From Cynocephalus volans (taxonomy: Eukaryota; Chordata; Mammalia; Dermoptera; Cynocephalidae): 64,000 bases of DNA. Positions within the stretch are counted from its first letter, which is position 1; each line of letters opens with the position of its first letter. Both the position numbers and the translations under genes were made by a program. The stretch is from assembly GCF_027409185.1 (NCBI RefSeq), contig NC_084464.1, forward strand, positions 48,149,095 through 48,213,094, in the 5' to 3' direction. Below, piece by piece: positions 46,400 to 58,274 of the stretch. The notes under the pieces were generated by a model that was given only the letters and a program-made list of their open reading frames with translations, searched no databases and had not been told where the DNA came from.

Positions 46400-48550
46400 T
46401 GTGAGTTTTCTTGCCACCCCATTAGCACATGAGTCACACAGCTGTGGACCTCTAGGCAAATGTTTTTGAACAGAACAGCATCATGGTTTGGGGAAATCCC
46501 CCCACTGTCTCCATAACATATGTGTTGGCAAAGCAGAAACCCTAAAATAATGCCTGCAGGAGGAAAACAGAAAAAGCGACAAGAGTTTATGATGCCTTGG
46601 GGAGGGCCCCGGCCATGTTAGTGCTGCAAGGACACCCAAACTAGATTGCTGGCTCTTCACCTCTCAGAGAGGTGCAGCTGGCTTTGAGAGTCTTGGGACA
46701 TTGGAGACGAGACCTTCCCAGCCAGCTCCTGTGACGGTCTGATATTCTTCTTTCCCCACGTTTCTGAGAAGAAGTCTCCTAGGAAGAACAGTCTCATGGG
46801 CTGTGTGAGGGGGGCAGGTTGCTTGACTTCGGGGATGAAAGTATCTTGTCATGGGATCACTGTGGGAATTATAGGAGGAAACAAATGCAAAATTCTTGGC
46901 ACGGCACCTGGCACAGAGGAAGTGCTTACACTCAATGGGGGCTATTGTCATGAGAACATTAGCGAGTGTATCTTAGGATGGCATGCTTGAAGTTCTCTGG
47001 GCTCCCATGGCTTGTCATCCTCAAGAAGTGTTGGGCCTCCAACATGGGCACATCCCCTGGACCGGCATCTGCACTGAGCCAGTGCCACCTGTCTGTTCTT
47101 CATTGTCGGTTCATTTTTAGTCACTCAGCAGAGCCCTGAGGCAGCAAGACTCAGAAAAGTTTGGCATTGAGGGTTGAGGGAGCAAGTTTTCTACCCGGGG
47201 TGCCCCTGAGGGCGGGCAGGCCACTTTTCGTGCATGTGTATGTGTTGGTGTGGGGGGGAGTGGGCTTTGGGGTGTGTCCCTGGAGGAGGGAGAAGGAAGG
47301 GGTGTGGGAAGGGTCCTGTAGAACACACGTTTCCACTTCTGGAATGTCCACGGTGGGCCCCAGGAAATGCGCTCTGGTTGGGAGTGAGGTGAGGAAAGCT
47401 CCTGAAGTCAAACAGCTCTTTCTTTGACATTTGGCTCTGCCAAGGGCTCTGGGGTTGGGACACCCCACCTTCTTAGAAAGAAACTGAAAGCCCTTAGGAG
47501 AAACTCTACCACTTCCCCTTCCTCGGTAAGAGGAACTTGGAGTTGCCCTGACAGGAAAGTCTTGGTGGGGCTTCTCGGAAGCCGCCACTGCTGCACCACT
47601 GAGGAAAACCGCAGGCTGGGGGGCTGGGCGGGGGGTCAGGCGGGGGGCCAGGCGGGCGGAGAACCAGCCATTGACGGAGTCACAGCCTTCTTCAAAGCCC
47701 ATGGACAGAATTGGGAACTGCCAATGTTGTCTCTTGGCACTACCTGCCACCTCCTATTTGGGGTCTTTATGCTGCTCTCCCCTAACCCCAGCTGTCCTGG
47801 GCTCCCTCCCCACTGCCCACAGCCCTTTAACCGGGATCATCCTGTGTCAGCGTTCTAGATTCTCCTGATATATCCACCACCCAGCAAAGCTCATCCATCT
47901 AGTTCCCTCCCCGACAGGGGCACTGACTCTCCGGTGGCGGGATTGGAGGTGCCTATCAGCACACGGAGCTGTGTTTTGGAATAGGTCACAGCCTCGGATG
48001 GTCTAGTGAGTTGAAAAAGGATACCTGACCTATCGGTGACTGCTGTCTGCTTCGCTCATTTCCAGACTGGGGACAGCTTCTCTCTGAGGGTTAGGGTTGC
48101 CTCTTCCCATCCCAGACACGTCCAAGGGCAGCTGCTGTAACAAGGGGAGACAGTGCACAGTGACAAATCGCATCCAAGGCCCAGCCCCCAAACTGAGAGA
48201 CCCTTGGGTCCTGAATCCTAAGCTTTAGTGCAGATGTGTCAGGATGGCATGGCACCAGAATCTGGCCCCCGCCTGGGCATAGACCCTTGGCCAGGGGTCC
48301 CAGCTCTCCTTTCCAGCTCCTCCCCTGGGCTTTGTTCTGATGAGCCTCTGCCTCCTTTCTGCAGCCATCTCCTGCCTGCCCAGGAGACCCAGCAGTCATG
48401 GATTTCTTGGGGAAGGCTTCCCTGCCCCAACCCCAGACCAGAGGGTTAGGGGCTGCCTCCGTTACTTCTCTGGGTTCACCCCTCCTACCCACATGACCTT
48501 GTGTTGCCTAGTCTCCTGACCATCACCCAGCCTGTAGGCTCCTGGTGGCA
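46400..48550. other. Intergenic, partly GC-rich DNA without recognisable gene
   Basis: Contains the G-rich minisatellite at 47613-47659. The 199-codon minus-strand open frame at 47151-47750 is low-complexity, with no domain that I recognise. Confidence 0.55.
47613..47659. repeat. G-rich 12-bp minisatellite
   Basis: About four units of the type (C)AGGCGGGGGGYC / TGGGCGGGGGGT. Several runs of five or six G make quadruplex formation likely. Confidence 0.8.
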
Positions 48551-48646
48551 GTGACTGTGGCATATCTCAATGAATATTTAATAAGGAAATAAGTGAATAA
48601 ATGAGTTAACTTAGTGCTCTGTACCAGGCCTTGTGGCTGAGAGCCC

Positions 48647-48715
48647 CACGTGGCCACAGGCCCAGACATCCACGTGTGGACATGTACACCCACGTGCAGC
48701 AGGAGGAGACACGTG
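48647..48715. promoter_or_regulatory. Cluster of four CACGTG E-boxes
   Basis: CACGTG occurs at 48647, 48671, 48691 and 48710, a start-to-start spacing of 24, 20 and 19 bp. The motif is bound by bHLH-ZIP factors (MYC/MAX, USF, MITF/TFE). No coding gene is adjacent; function is inferred only. Confidence 0.45.
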
Positions 48716-49049
48716 TACGCCTGCCATGGTATCCCTGAGATGTGTCTGTGGGTCCCTGCATTTGTCCCCCAGCGTCGCCAATGATGTCCTCTGGCCAGAA
48801 GGTGGCGCTGCGCCCCTCCTCTGCGGTGTTTGTCCATCCATACCGCCACCGGCTGTCAAGACTGAAGGGGCTTCAGCAGGCACACAGAGCCCACCTCCCT
48901 CATCCCATAGGGGTCAGAGCTGCCTGGGTTCCTTGGGGAGTCAGTCTGGTCTAGCAGCCAGGCCTCTGAAACGGCAGTGTCCAAACTCCATTTCAACCCA
49001 TGTCGATGGCGGTCTATGCTCAGCGCCAAGCCGGACCCAGGCAGCTACA

Positions 49050-49200
49050 GAGCACAGAGGTTAAAGGCATGGAGTCAGAGTCCCAGCTAAGTCTTTGACT
49101 GGTTATGTGACCTTGGGCAAGTCCTCATCCTCTCTAAGCTCATTGCCCTGTTAAGTGGGAATATGACAACCTGTAAAATGAAAGAGTAACTGTAAAAGCT
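49050..49200 (+). repeat. MIR
   Basis: TGTGACCTTGGGCAAGTCC, preceded by GGCATGGAGTCAGAGTCCC. Confidence 0.75.
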
Positions 49201-49227
49201 GGGCTGCAGTGGCGCTCTACCATAAGG

Positions 49228-49399
49228 CAGTGGTTCTCAAACTTTAGCCCTGAAGGGCTTGTTAAAACACAAATTGCTGGGCCGGATCTCCAGTTGCAGA
49301 TTCAGCAGGTCTGGGGTGGGGCCTTGGATCTGCATTTCTAATGAGTTTCAGGGTGTTGCTGATACCACTGGTCTGGGGAGCACACTTTGAAAACTACTG
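49228..49399. repeat. MER5-type hAT element, nearly complete
   Basis: Starts CAGTGGTTCTCAAACTTTAG and ends near TTTGAAAACTACTG, an inverted-repeat pair. The interior has GATTCAGCAGGTCTGGGGTG and CTGCATTTCTAATGAG. Confidence 0.8.
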
Positions 49400-49799
49400 T
49401 ATACTGTATACAAGCAAGGTTACCCACAAGGCATAAAGCAGCCAGCCTCCAGCAAGGACGAAATGGACGCAGAAGAGATGAAGGGCAAACTCCAAGGGCT
49501 GCAGGGGGCCCAGGGAGGGGAACACACCCCATGGCCTGGGTGGTAGGAGGGGGAGAAGGAGGGGCCTCTAGACCTGGCTCTCTATCACCAAACTGTCAGC
49601 ACAGCCCCACCCGCCCCTCCATGGCACACGCAGGCTCTGCCAGAGGATGGGCCCGGGGCTGCTGGCTGGTCAGCGGGTCTGCCTCACTCCATGCGGCTGC
49701 AGCCTTTCCCTAGAGGGAATGAGTCTGCTGGTTCCCTGCTCCCTGCTTGGCCTCTGCTGTGCCTCAGCTTCTGGGAACTCACATTTCCTTTCTCCCTTT

Positions 49800-50325
49800 T
49801 TAAATACTAGTTTTTAATCAGATAAAGGTAAATGCATCTCCACCTTAGGACATTAATACAATGCAGAAAAGCGTACAGAAGAAAATGAAAATAGTAATCC
49901 AAAATCCAGTCACTCGGAGATAATCAGCGGTAGTCTTTCTTTTTCTTGCATGTTGCCTTGTACACGACATTGCACCCACATGACATTGTAGCATAGCACT
50001 GTCCTTTGACACAACAACTCTTAGGAATCAAGAATTGAAAGGCTACACAATAACACAGCACATGGATATGTCCTCTTGACTTGAACATGGGCCTCTTGCA
50101 GGACAAGCAGGCTACATACGTATTTATTTATTTCACTATTCTAAATAACCCTATGGCGAAGGGCTTGATGCATCTGCCTGCATCTCAGATGCCTTCTCCA
50201 GGGGAACTTTCTAGAGACTCACTGGGTCAAAGGGTATGAAAGTTTGAAGACTCTTGATAGATATGGACTACCTGCTTTCCAAAAAGATTATACCATTTGA
50301 TGGTCCCACCCAGTGTGAGAGGGTG
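49800..50325 (-). repeat. L1M fragment, minus strand
   Basis: CTAAATAACCCTATGGCGAA, CTGGGTCAAAGGGTATGA and CCAAAAAGATTATACC are inverted old-L1 phrases. Confidence 0.6.
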
Positions 50326-50754
50326 ACAGCAGCCTGCTTGGCCCAGCTCACGCCAAACCCCGCTTGGCCCCATTCACAATGTTTGAGATGAAAGGAGGAT
50401 GCCATTCAGACCCCACAGGGGAAGAAGTGCCCAGCACTGTCCAACCTCCACATCCACCAGTCAGCCCGGGCAGCAGCAGGCCCCACACCATGCTGCAGGT
50501 GGAGGACGTGGCACCTCGGGCTGGGCACAGCCTGGGCGGAGCACCCTCCTGCCTTTGGAGCTGGGATTGCTCTTGCCTCTCACTTTCTTCTATACCCTAG
50601 CTCCAGTCTGTCTGCAAATGCTGTTGGGACTACCTTCAAATCACATCCCCCATGTGACCACTTCTCCCCACTCCACCTCTGCTACCCTGGCCCACCTCTC
50701 ACCTGGATATATCAGTCGCCCCCTCTTTTGATGCCTCCCCATCTCTTGCCCCCT

Positions 50755-51325
50755 TAGTTCTCCACAGCAGCCAGAGAGGTCCTTTTAAAACCTAGGTCAA
50801 ATCAGGTCAGTCCTCTGCTCAAAACCCTCCAATGGTTCCCATCTTACTTGGGGTGTAACTATGACCTACAAGGCCTTTAGGTCCTGACCTCCATCACCTC
50901 CCTGACTCACCTTGCTACGACCCCTCGCCTTTACCTACCTACTTGGCTCCCTGGGGCTCCCCAGAAGAACTCCAAGCATATTGCTGCCTCTGGGACTTTG
51001 CTCTTCCTGTTCCTGCTGCCTGTCATATTTCCTTGGATACCAACAGGACTCCTATGCTCAAATGTCACCTCAAAAACAACCACAAGCAAATGTGACCTGT
51101 TTGGGAAAGGCCCTCCCTGACCACCTGTCTACAATTGCACCCTGGTCCCTTCATTCCTCTACCCTGCACTGTTCCTTCACAGCACTGCTCGCTGATTGGG
51201 TTCCTGTCTGCCTTCCACACTAGCAGGTTCCATGAGGGCAGGACTCTGTCTGTTTGGTTCACTGCTGGATCCCCCAGCACCTGGCTCACAGTAGGTGCTC
51301 AGTGAAGATCCACTGAAGGGATAAC
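50755..51325 (+). repeat. L2 copy
   Basis: CCCTCCAATGGTTCCCATCT, ACAAGGCCTTTAGGTCCTG, GAGGGCAGGACTCTGTCTG, CACAGTAGGTGCTCAGTG. Confidence 0.85.
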
Positions 51326-51529
51326 TGAATGAAAGATTTCACTGGGTGTGTATGTGTGGTTCCTCCCAAACTATGCCTTATTGACTCTAGGTCCCCAGCT
51401 GGTAGACAGTGCCTGGCACATAGTGAACACCCACGTGGTGTTTCCCGTCCAAGAACACACGAAGAGAGAAAGGAACTCAAGGCAGGGCATGAGAGAATGC
51501 ATGGGGGTAGGGAAACGGGAATTCCAGAT

Positions 51530-51670
51530 GAAACCTGCCACTCACAATTGATGAGGCCTTGGGCAAGTCACTTTGTCTTTTCGAACCTTGGTTTTGTTGT
51601 CCATAAAAAGAGCACGATGACACCTGTGCCAGCATCACAGGGCAGTTGTAAGGATTAAATGACAAACAGG
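51530..51670 (+). repeat. MIR
   Basis: GCCTTGGGCAAGTCACTTTG, GTTGTAAGGATTAAATGAC. Confidence 0.7.
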
Positions 51671-53044
51671 TTGGAAAAGCACAAGGACAGCCCTGCTCCA
51701 GCCCAACGCCTCCCTGTGGCTCTGCATGACACCCCTCCCTTGCCACACCAGCCATTCCCTTCTCTGAGCCCCGCGAGCCCCACACAGATTTGTGTGTGTG
51801 TCAGAGCCCTGCCGGTGTTTTCTTTCTTTCTTTCAATTTTTTATGGAAACATTGATTGTACATATTTATGGAGTAGCTGCTGGTGTTTGCATGCAAGGTG
51901 CATTTACATGACTGCCCCTCCCCCTGGGCTGTGCCTCGTCATCTTTGTATCCATCTGCCCGTCACCATGCCTGACAGCGAGGCATGCTCCTCAGGCATCT
52001 GATGACTGACCAGCAAGTACATTCACTGAAAGCTATAGATGGGTTAATGTGATGAGAATAACTAGAGACAGGGATTCTAGACCTGAAGAGAGGGCAACTC
52101 TGCAAGGAGCTCTTTGGGGAAAGGAGCTCCTAGGGGCAGGAGGGCCTGCTGCTGGGGCCCCAAGTGTCCCACCTGGATGGAAGGGAGGGAGGTACTGATG
52201 GACTGGCTGAGTCCACTCTGGGAGGGGCCTAGGCAGCTTCCTCCCGACATCTGCCACATGGGCCACAACTGAGCTGCAGGGTGGAGGCCTGGCTACCCAC
52301 CTGCATTCCTCGCTCTGTGTACCCATGATCTCATCCCGGCCCTGCAGCCACCCACAGGACAGGAGGCTTTGCCCCACTCTGCCAAGGAGGAAATGATGCC
52401 CTGTCCTGAAAAGTCATCTGGCCTGGGCCCGGCAGGCATTCTGGTGGGCCTCAGGCTCCAACAGGGCAAGTGGGATGTGGTCATGGAGGCCACCTCACAC
52501 TGTCAAATGCATGGGGGTCCTAGGATTTTCCAGGCCCAGCTGTCTTCCTTCTGCAGTCTCAGTGACACAGACAGGGCTAGCTGACAGGTCCTGCCCGGGA
52601 GGGGCGTGGGACTGAGTGAGCGAAACTCCTTTTAGGAAGGAAATCTCGGAGGCAAGGTTGAGAAACCAGTGTCTCGCCAAGGCCTGGGGGTTGGGGGAGC
52701 CCAGGTGAGACAACTCAGTCCTCAGGAATGGGTGGGGTCTGGAGGGGAGGCAGGCACTTCCTTCACCAAGCCCAGGGTCCTGTTCAATCCTTACTGAGGA
52801 GTTTCCTGGCGACAGGCAGTGACCTGCCGGCCGCTTGTGTGGGAAGCGGCTTGGCGTGGCCCTCACCATCTCATTAGCAGTGATTCACTCAGGACTCACC
52901 TGGCTGTCAGGGACCTGTCCCACTGCCCCCTGGAACCAGCTCAGCCGGCGCTCTGGGAGGGCAGAGACCTGGTTCCTCAGCTCTCTGTTCTCCAAGGTGC
53001 CCAGGGCAGAGCCTACCAGGCACACAGTCAGAACTCAGAATTCA

Positions 53045-53700
53045 TTTGTTCAACCAGCAATATTTATTAGGCACCTACTGTATGCCAGACACTCTGCTAG
53101 GTGCTAAGAATACAGGGTGACCCAGGCAGACCCAAATCCCTGCCCTCCCAGCATTCACATTCTTGTGGGGAAAGTCAGACGGTAAACAAATAAATAAGTG
53201 AATCATATAAGCTCCTGAAGGTGGCGAGTGCTATGGAGAAAAATAAAGCCGGGAGGAGTGTGAGATGGGGTCATGATTTTAAACAGGGTGCTGGGGTGAG
53301 CCTCTCTGAGAAGGTAATATTTGAGCAAAATCTGATGCAGATGAAGATGAAGAGAACTGTGCACATAAGAGAAAGAAAAGGCATACCAGGGAGCAGCAAG
53401 TGCCAAGGCCCTGGGGTAGGAGTGTGTGTGTGAGGCAGGGAGGGGAGTTATTTAAGGACAAGTGAGGAGACCAGTGTAGCTGAAATAAGTTGGCAAAGGG
53501 AGGAGTAGTGGAAGACAGGGTTATAGAGGTGGGGGGGTGCAGACTGGGGGGGGTCTTATAGACCTTTGTAAGAACTTTGGCTTTTACTCAGTTGAATTCC
53601 ATCAAAATGCTCTAAAATCCCCTCGGTTGAACCTGAGACCAGCCCCCAGGCTTCTTCTGCCTGGCTCAGAGAGCTAAATCAAGGGTCAGGGGTGTTTTCA
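53045..53700 (+). repeat. Long ancient interspersed repeat, second copy (part 1)
   Basis: GCACCTACTGTATGCCAGAC, CCAGCATTCACATTCTTGTG, GGTGGCGAGTGCTATGGAG, AGCAGCAAGTGCCAAGGCC, ACTTTGGCTTTTACTCAG. Same order as the copy at 32515-33640. Confidence 0.6.
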
Positions 53701-53934
53701 CTGGGAGGTGACGTACCAGTCGGTCTGGAGAGATGAATGTGCTGGGCAGAGCTGCCTGTGCAGGATGTGTTCAGGAAACAAGTACCTGCTGAAGAGGGAT
53801 TTTATGGGAAGAGGAAGAGAAGGGAACTGAGGCTGAAAAAGAAAGGTGGGGCCAGTAAGAGAGGCTCGCCCAGCCTACCTGCAGCCTGTCCTTCCAGGCT
53901 TATCTGGGACAATGCCCCATCTGACACTCAGTGC

Positions 53935-54305
53935 TCCAACCCCTCTTTCCACTCTGGGCCCTGGCACGTGCTATTCCCTCTGCCTGGAAATCCTTGTTGT
54001 CCTTTGCCTGAATTATCACTCATCCCAGAGGTCTTGGCTTAGTCATCATGTCCTCCACAAAGTGATCCCTGAGTCCCCAGAGCAGGTGCTCCTCGCATGT
54101 GCCCCTGTGGATGGGCCCAGCATGGCCCCTATTGAAGCATTTTTCACATTGTGTTATAACTCCCCACTGAGGGGTCTCACTTCACCATGAGACCATGGCC
54201 TCCATGAGGGCTTGGGCCATGTCAGGGTAAGTTCACCTTTATATCTTCCAAGCCTAGCACAGAGCCTGCCACAGAGTAGGTGCTAAGACAGATGAGTGAG
54301 TGAGC
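53935..54305 (+). repeat. L2 copy inserted in the ancient repeat
   Basis: GCACGTGCTATTCCCTCTGC, CATGAGACCATGGCCTCCA, CACAGAGTAGGTGCTAAG. It separates the two parts of the ancient repeat. Confidence 0.6.
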
Positions 54306-54329
54306 AAATGCTCGCTAGGATTTGAATCC

Positions 54330-54600
54330 TTCAAGGTTTCTGAGCAGAGCAAGATCAGACTCATGTTTTAGGATGACTCTGACTCCAGTGCGTGTGTTGA
54401 GGGTGGGGGAGTTGGTGGAGGGTGATAGCCACTGGGCTACTGCAATAGTCCAAGCAGGGGCAAGAAAGAGCCAAGGAAGGATAGAACTGGAGTGCCAGCC
54501 ACTAGGAGTGAGAGCAGGGGCAAGATCTAGGAGTGTTTGGAAAGGACATCAACGGGACCTGGTGACCACTGGCCTTGTGGGTGGTGAGAAAGTGATGTGT
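54330..54600 (+). repeat. Long ancient interspersed repeat, second copy (part 2)
   Basis: TTTCTGAGCAGAGCAAGATC, ATGACTCTGACTCCAG, CTACTGCAATAGTCCAAGC continue the same family after the L2 segment. Confidence 0.5.
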
Positions 54601-54853
54601 TCTCCTTATGTCGTACCCATGGGACACATACCACTTCCTCAGACACAATATATTGCAGTGGCTCTACCTGAAGGGATTTGGAGCCTGACTCTGGGTTCAA
54701 ATCTCATCTCCACTACATACTCACTGTGGGACATTGGGGCAGATTTATTCAATTTCTCTGTTCCTTAGTTTACCCATTTCTAAGGCAAGGATAATAACTG
54801 AGAATTCGTTACTGCATTTCATTGATTCTAAGATGATGAAAAATGATTCCCAT

Positions 54854-55177
54854 GTTCTCACTTATATGTGGGAGCTAACAAAAATAAATAAATAAATATA
54901 CAAATAAACAAATGGGGAGAGGAAGAAAAAGACACAACAATCACGATTCCTTGAACTGGTTAAGATAAGTGAACAGTATGATGTTGATGAGCTGGGAGTG
55001 GGGTAAAGCACAGGGGAAAAAGGAGGAATTGATAAAAAGGATACGAAAATCAATTACATTGTATATTGATAAATTTAAAAAAATTTTTTTAATTATAAAA
55101 AAAACCCCATCACATTGTACCCCATAAATATACACAATTATCATTTGTCAACTAAATAAATGAATGAATAAATTTTA
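54854..55177 (+). mobile_element. 5'-truncated L1 insertion with 15-bp target duplication
   Basis: Starts GTTCTCACTTATATGTGGGA and ends with the L1 3' text CATTGTACCCCATAAATATA plus an A-rich tail. Perfect duplication AAAAATGATTCCCAT at 54839-54853 and 55178-55192. Probably the youngest L1 here. Confidence 0.9.
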
Positions 55178-55199
55178 AAAAATGATTCCCATTTTAACA

Positions 55200-57000
55200 T
55201 TTCTGAAATCAAGGTGAATCTTAAAATCAGTGGCATGTCATGGATTAACCAACAGCACTATTTAGTGGTATACAAATAACACTGTATCTAACGGTTGATG
55301 GAACCTCAGATTTGATGAAATACAAAACTACACAGAGAGACCAGCACCTGATACGTCATAAGGTCCGAATAAATGTGAGCTATTGTTATTCCTGTCATTA
55401 CTTGTTTTCTGGAGGATTGTTTGTCATACAAGGTAACAAACACCCCAGCGGAATAAGAGACAAATGTAATTTGGAACTAAAAGAGAAAAGAAGCTAATCC
55501 AAAAAGCGATATAAAGTTTAAAAAATTTTAGTAATTCCCCCCCCCCCCAAAAAAAACACCCAAAGCCTAATGCTTCTTCTGAAAAAGCCCATAGAATTCT
55601 GCCAAAGTTCCAGAGAAAACTTTAGAAATTCCTTCTTTACGATGGGGACCAAAATTCCTGGCTCCCTGACCAGCAGGGGGAACCAGGGCATGTCCCCGGA
55701 TGACTTTGGGGGTGTTCCCTGTGTCCTTGCAAATTTCCCTGAGTCACCATTACTCACTGCCCACAATCAGGACTCTGCTACCTTCCAACCGAGAGACCGA
55801 CACCTAGGGATCAAGGGCCATTCTCAAACAAAAGTGTGATTATAGAGTGTTCTGCACGGGCTGTGAAATGTCCGTAGCTCAGGAGAGCAGGGTGACCCTC
55901 ACCAGCGTCTTATTTTTGGCTTCCTGGGTTGTGTTCCTGCCTACTGACTTGGCAAATCCTGGGCGACTCGCCTTGTTTTCTCTCCTCACTTAAATACATG
56001 TCTGGAAAAAGCCTCCGCCCCCACAGACCCTGCCGTGTATGGAGACGGTGGCAGGCCTGGGGAGGAGGCGAGCCAGGCGGCCCGGGAGCCTCCCTCTCGC
56101 TGAGGGGAAGAAGACTTGGCCCGGGCAGGCATTCCCAGGCCCAGCTACTGGGGTTGGTGACACTCCCTGGCCGGTCCTGCGTCCCTTTGGGCTCAGCTGG
56201 GGCCCCCAGACCAGCTCATATTCTCTCCTGCTCTGTCTGCACTGACAAGGTGCCATCTCAGCTGCCCTTACCCTGTGAGGCTCACAGGCCAGTCTCTGGT
56301 GACCGGGGCAGGTTTGCTCCTGGGATTGTGTCCCTGACCACACTCACACATCGCAAGGACTCTAAGGGCTGGATGGAAGAGCCCTGCTGCCCCCCAGCCT
56401 ATCTGCCTGCCCCTGTGGGCTCTCAGCCAGATGGGAGGCAGGACACGTGTGTCCACGACACTCCTCCAGGGAAATTGAGGGACTGACTGAGCCATCAGCG
56501 GTGGGTCTCTTGAGGGTTCTTTGGACACAACAACTGGACTCTCTCCTGGCCCCCAGACATCAGGTCAGCGTTTTCCAGCACCGCAGCCCAACCCTGCTGC
56601 CCTCAGTCCAATGGCATCTTCATTCCAGAATGCTTAATCCTCCGCAGCTCTGTCCATCACGAGTTCTATTGAACCCCTTCTCTGGGCTGGGCCAGACATC
56701 AGGACCGTTTCAAAGCCTCGGGACACTCTCTGTCTGTCTCAGAGATGCTCCCCTTGGCACAGGGAAGGTGGAAATGACAAAGGTGAATGCAGGGATCCTC
56801 CCACATCCAAGAGCTACAGGAGTCCAGGAAAACAGGGGGCATCGAGAGGGGGCTGGTAGTAGTGCCTCCCTCTGTGGGCTCCACCACACTTTGATCTGAA
56901 CCATCTTTATTTCATGTAAAGCTGCTTTGCAAACGCAGCCTTCAGCCTCTGCCTCCATGGAGATCACTGCTCCCCAACCTTCTCCACTTCACCTCATTTC
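55200..57000. other. Intergenic DNA without recognisable gene
   Basis: Includes a poly-C/poly-A junction near 55540-55556 and a GC-richer stretch at about 56030-56300. No coding gene recognised; open frames lack known domains. Confidence 0.5.
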
Positions 57001-57014
57001 CTCAGGATGGAAAT

Positions 57015-57130
57015 GTCCATTAAAGTGTGACTTCCTGAAGGCAGGGCTGTGGCTGGCCCATCTTTGATTGCTTGCCCCCAGCACAGTCCTGGCACATAGT
57101 AGGCATGTCATGAACTCAGGTGGAATGCAA
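57015..57130 (+). repeat. L2 3' end
   Basis: CCTGAAGGCAGGGCTGTGG, CCTGGCACATAGTAGGCATG. Confidence 0.7.
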
Positions 57131-57179
57131 GCAGCTGTGCTTGGCACCCAGCTTTGTGTGATTCCTCACTGATGCCTTG

Positions 57180-57600
57180 TGTCGATCTGGGAGACAGAGG
57201 TTATCATCCCCATTTTTAAGATGAGCAGATTGAAGCCCAGGGAGGTTAGCAGCCTTGTCTGGTTCGTGGTCCCTCTATCCAGTAGCAGATCTGGGCTTTC
57301 AACCAAGGTCTGTCTAACCCCAGAGCCTTCACTCGACCACTGTATCATACTGCATACCTAGAAGGTGCTGGCACACAGGAGTGCTTAATAAACAATAGCT
57401 GCCATGAAAAACAATATACTGATCTCACAACAACTCATTGAGGTCGCATTTTTGTTCTGTTTTGAAGATAAGGTAACTGCGGTACAGAAAGTTTTAATAA
57501 CTTGCCCCAAACCACACAGTTAGTAAGTGCAGAAGCCAGGTTGGGTTTGAACCCAAACCTCGTCTGACTTTACACACAATGCTCCAACCATTGCACACAC
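57180..57600 (-). repeat. Two MIR copies, minus strand
   Basis: First copy: GATGAGCAGATTGAAGCCCA, GGAGGTTAGCAGCC. Second copy, about 57420-57600: AACTTGCCCCAAACCACACA, GGGTTTGAACCCAAACC. Confidence 0.65.
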
Positions 57601-58274
57601 TGTCCCTTTTTGGGAAGCACTACTGGCCCTGCTCAACTGCACCCCTAATATTGGCTAATGCTGTCTTTCTGGAATGCCCCACATCTGGAATTCTCTTTTG
57701 CTTATCTCTTTCTCTTGGGCAGCACCTTTCAACATAACTTTCCACTCAGAAGCAAACTGCAGGGACCCTTCTGGCTGTGCAGTTCCCCGATGCATGCCAC
57801 CTCTTTACTTTGGTCCTCAATCATGCCTTGCGTCCCCTCCCCCAAAGCTTATTCAACACAGCCAGAACAGCCCTGGCTTTGAAATTTGTCAGCAATGATT
57901 TCTTCACCAAGGGTAACCTCAGGAGAAACGCCAGGAGAAAGATAACAGTAGAGAGAGGCCATTCAGAAGGATGACAGGGGCCACTCAAGGAGATCTGTCC
58001 CACCCTAGAGGGCACCTTGTTTCATTGGTGGCATCTGCTGGGCCAAAGCAAATACATGTATAGTAGCAGACATGACCAGCCTTTACAGCTCATATGTGCA
58101 CCTCTCCAGCCACAGACCATGCGTGGACAGCTCTCTGCAGGTTGGAGACACGGCGCACCTGCCCAGCTTTGCTTGGCTCTCCAAGGATCACAGAGAAAGC
58201 ACACTCCTTTGACTAAATGCTGGTCCAATCCTGTAATCGCACTCATTAGAAGCATTCCTGGAGCAGTGAGAAAA

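Noticed and set aside
47151-47750. 199-codon minus-strand open frame
   Set aside because: It spans the G-rich minisatellite and GC-rich DNA. No domain or conserved family is recognisable, and long chance frames are common in GC-rich stretches.
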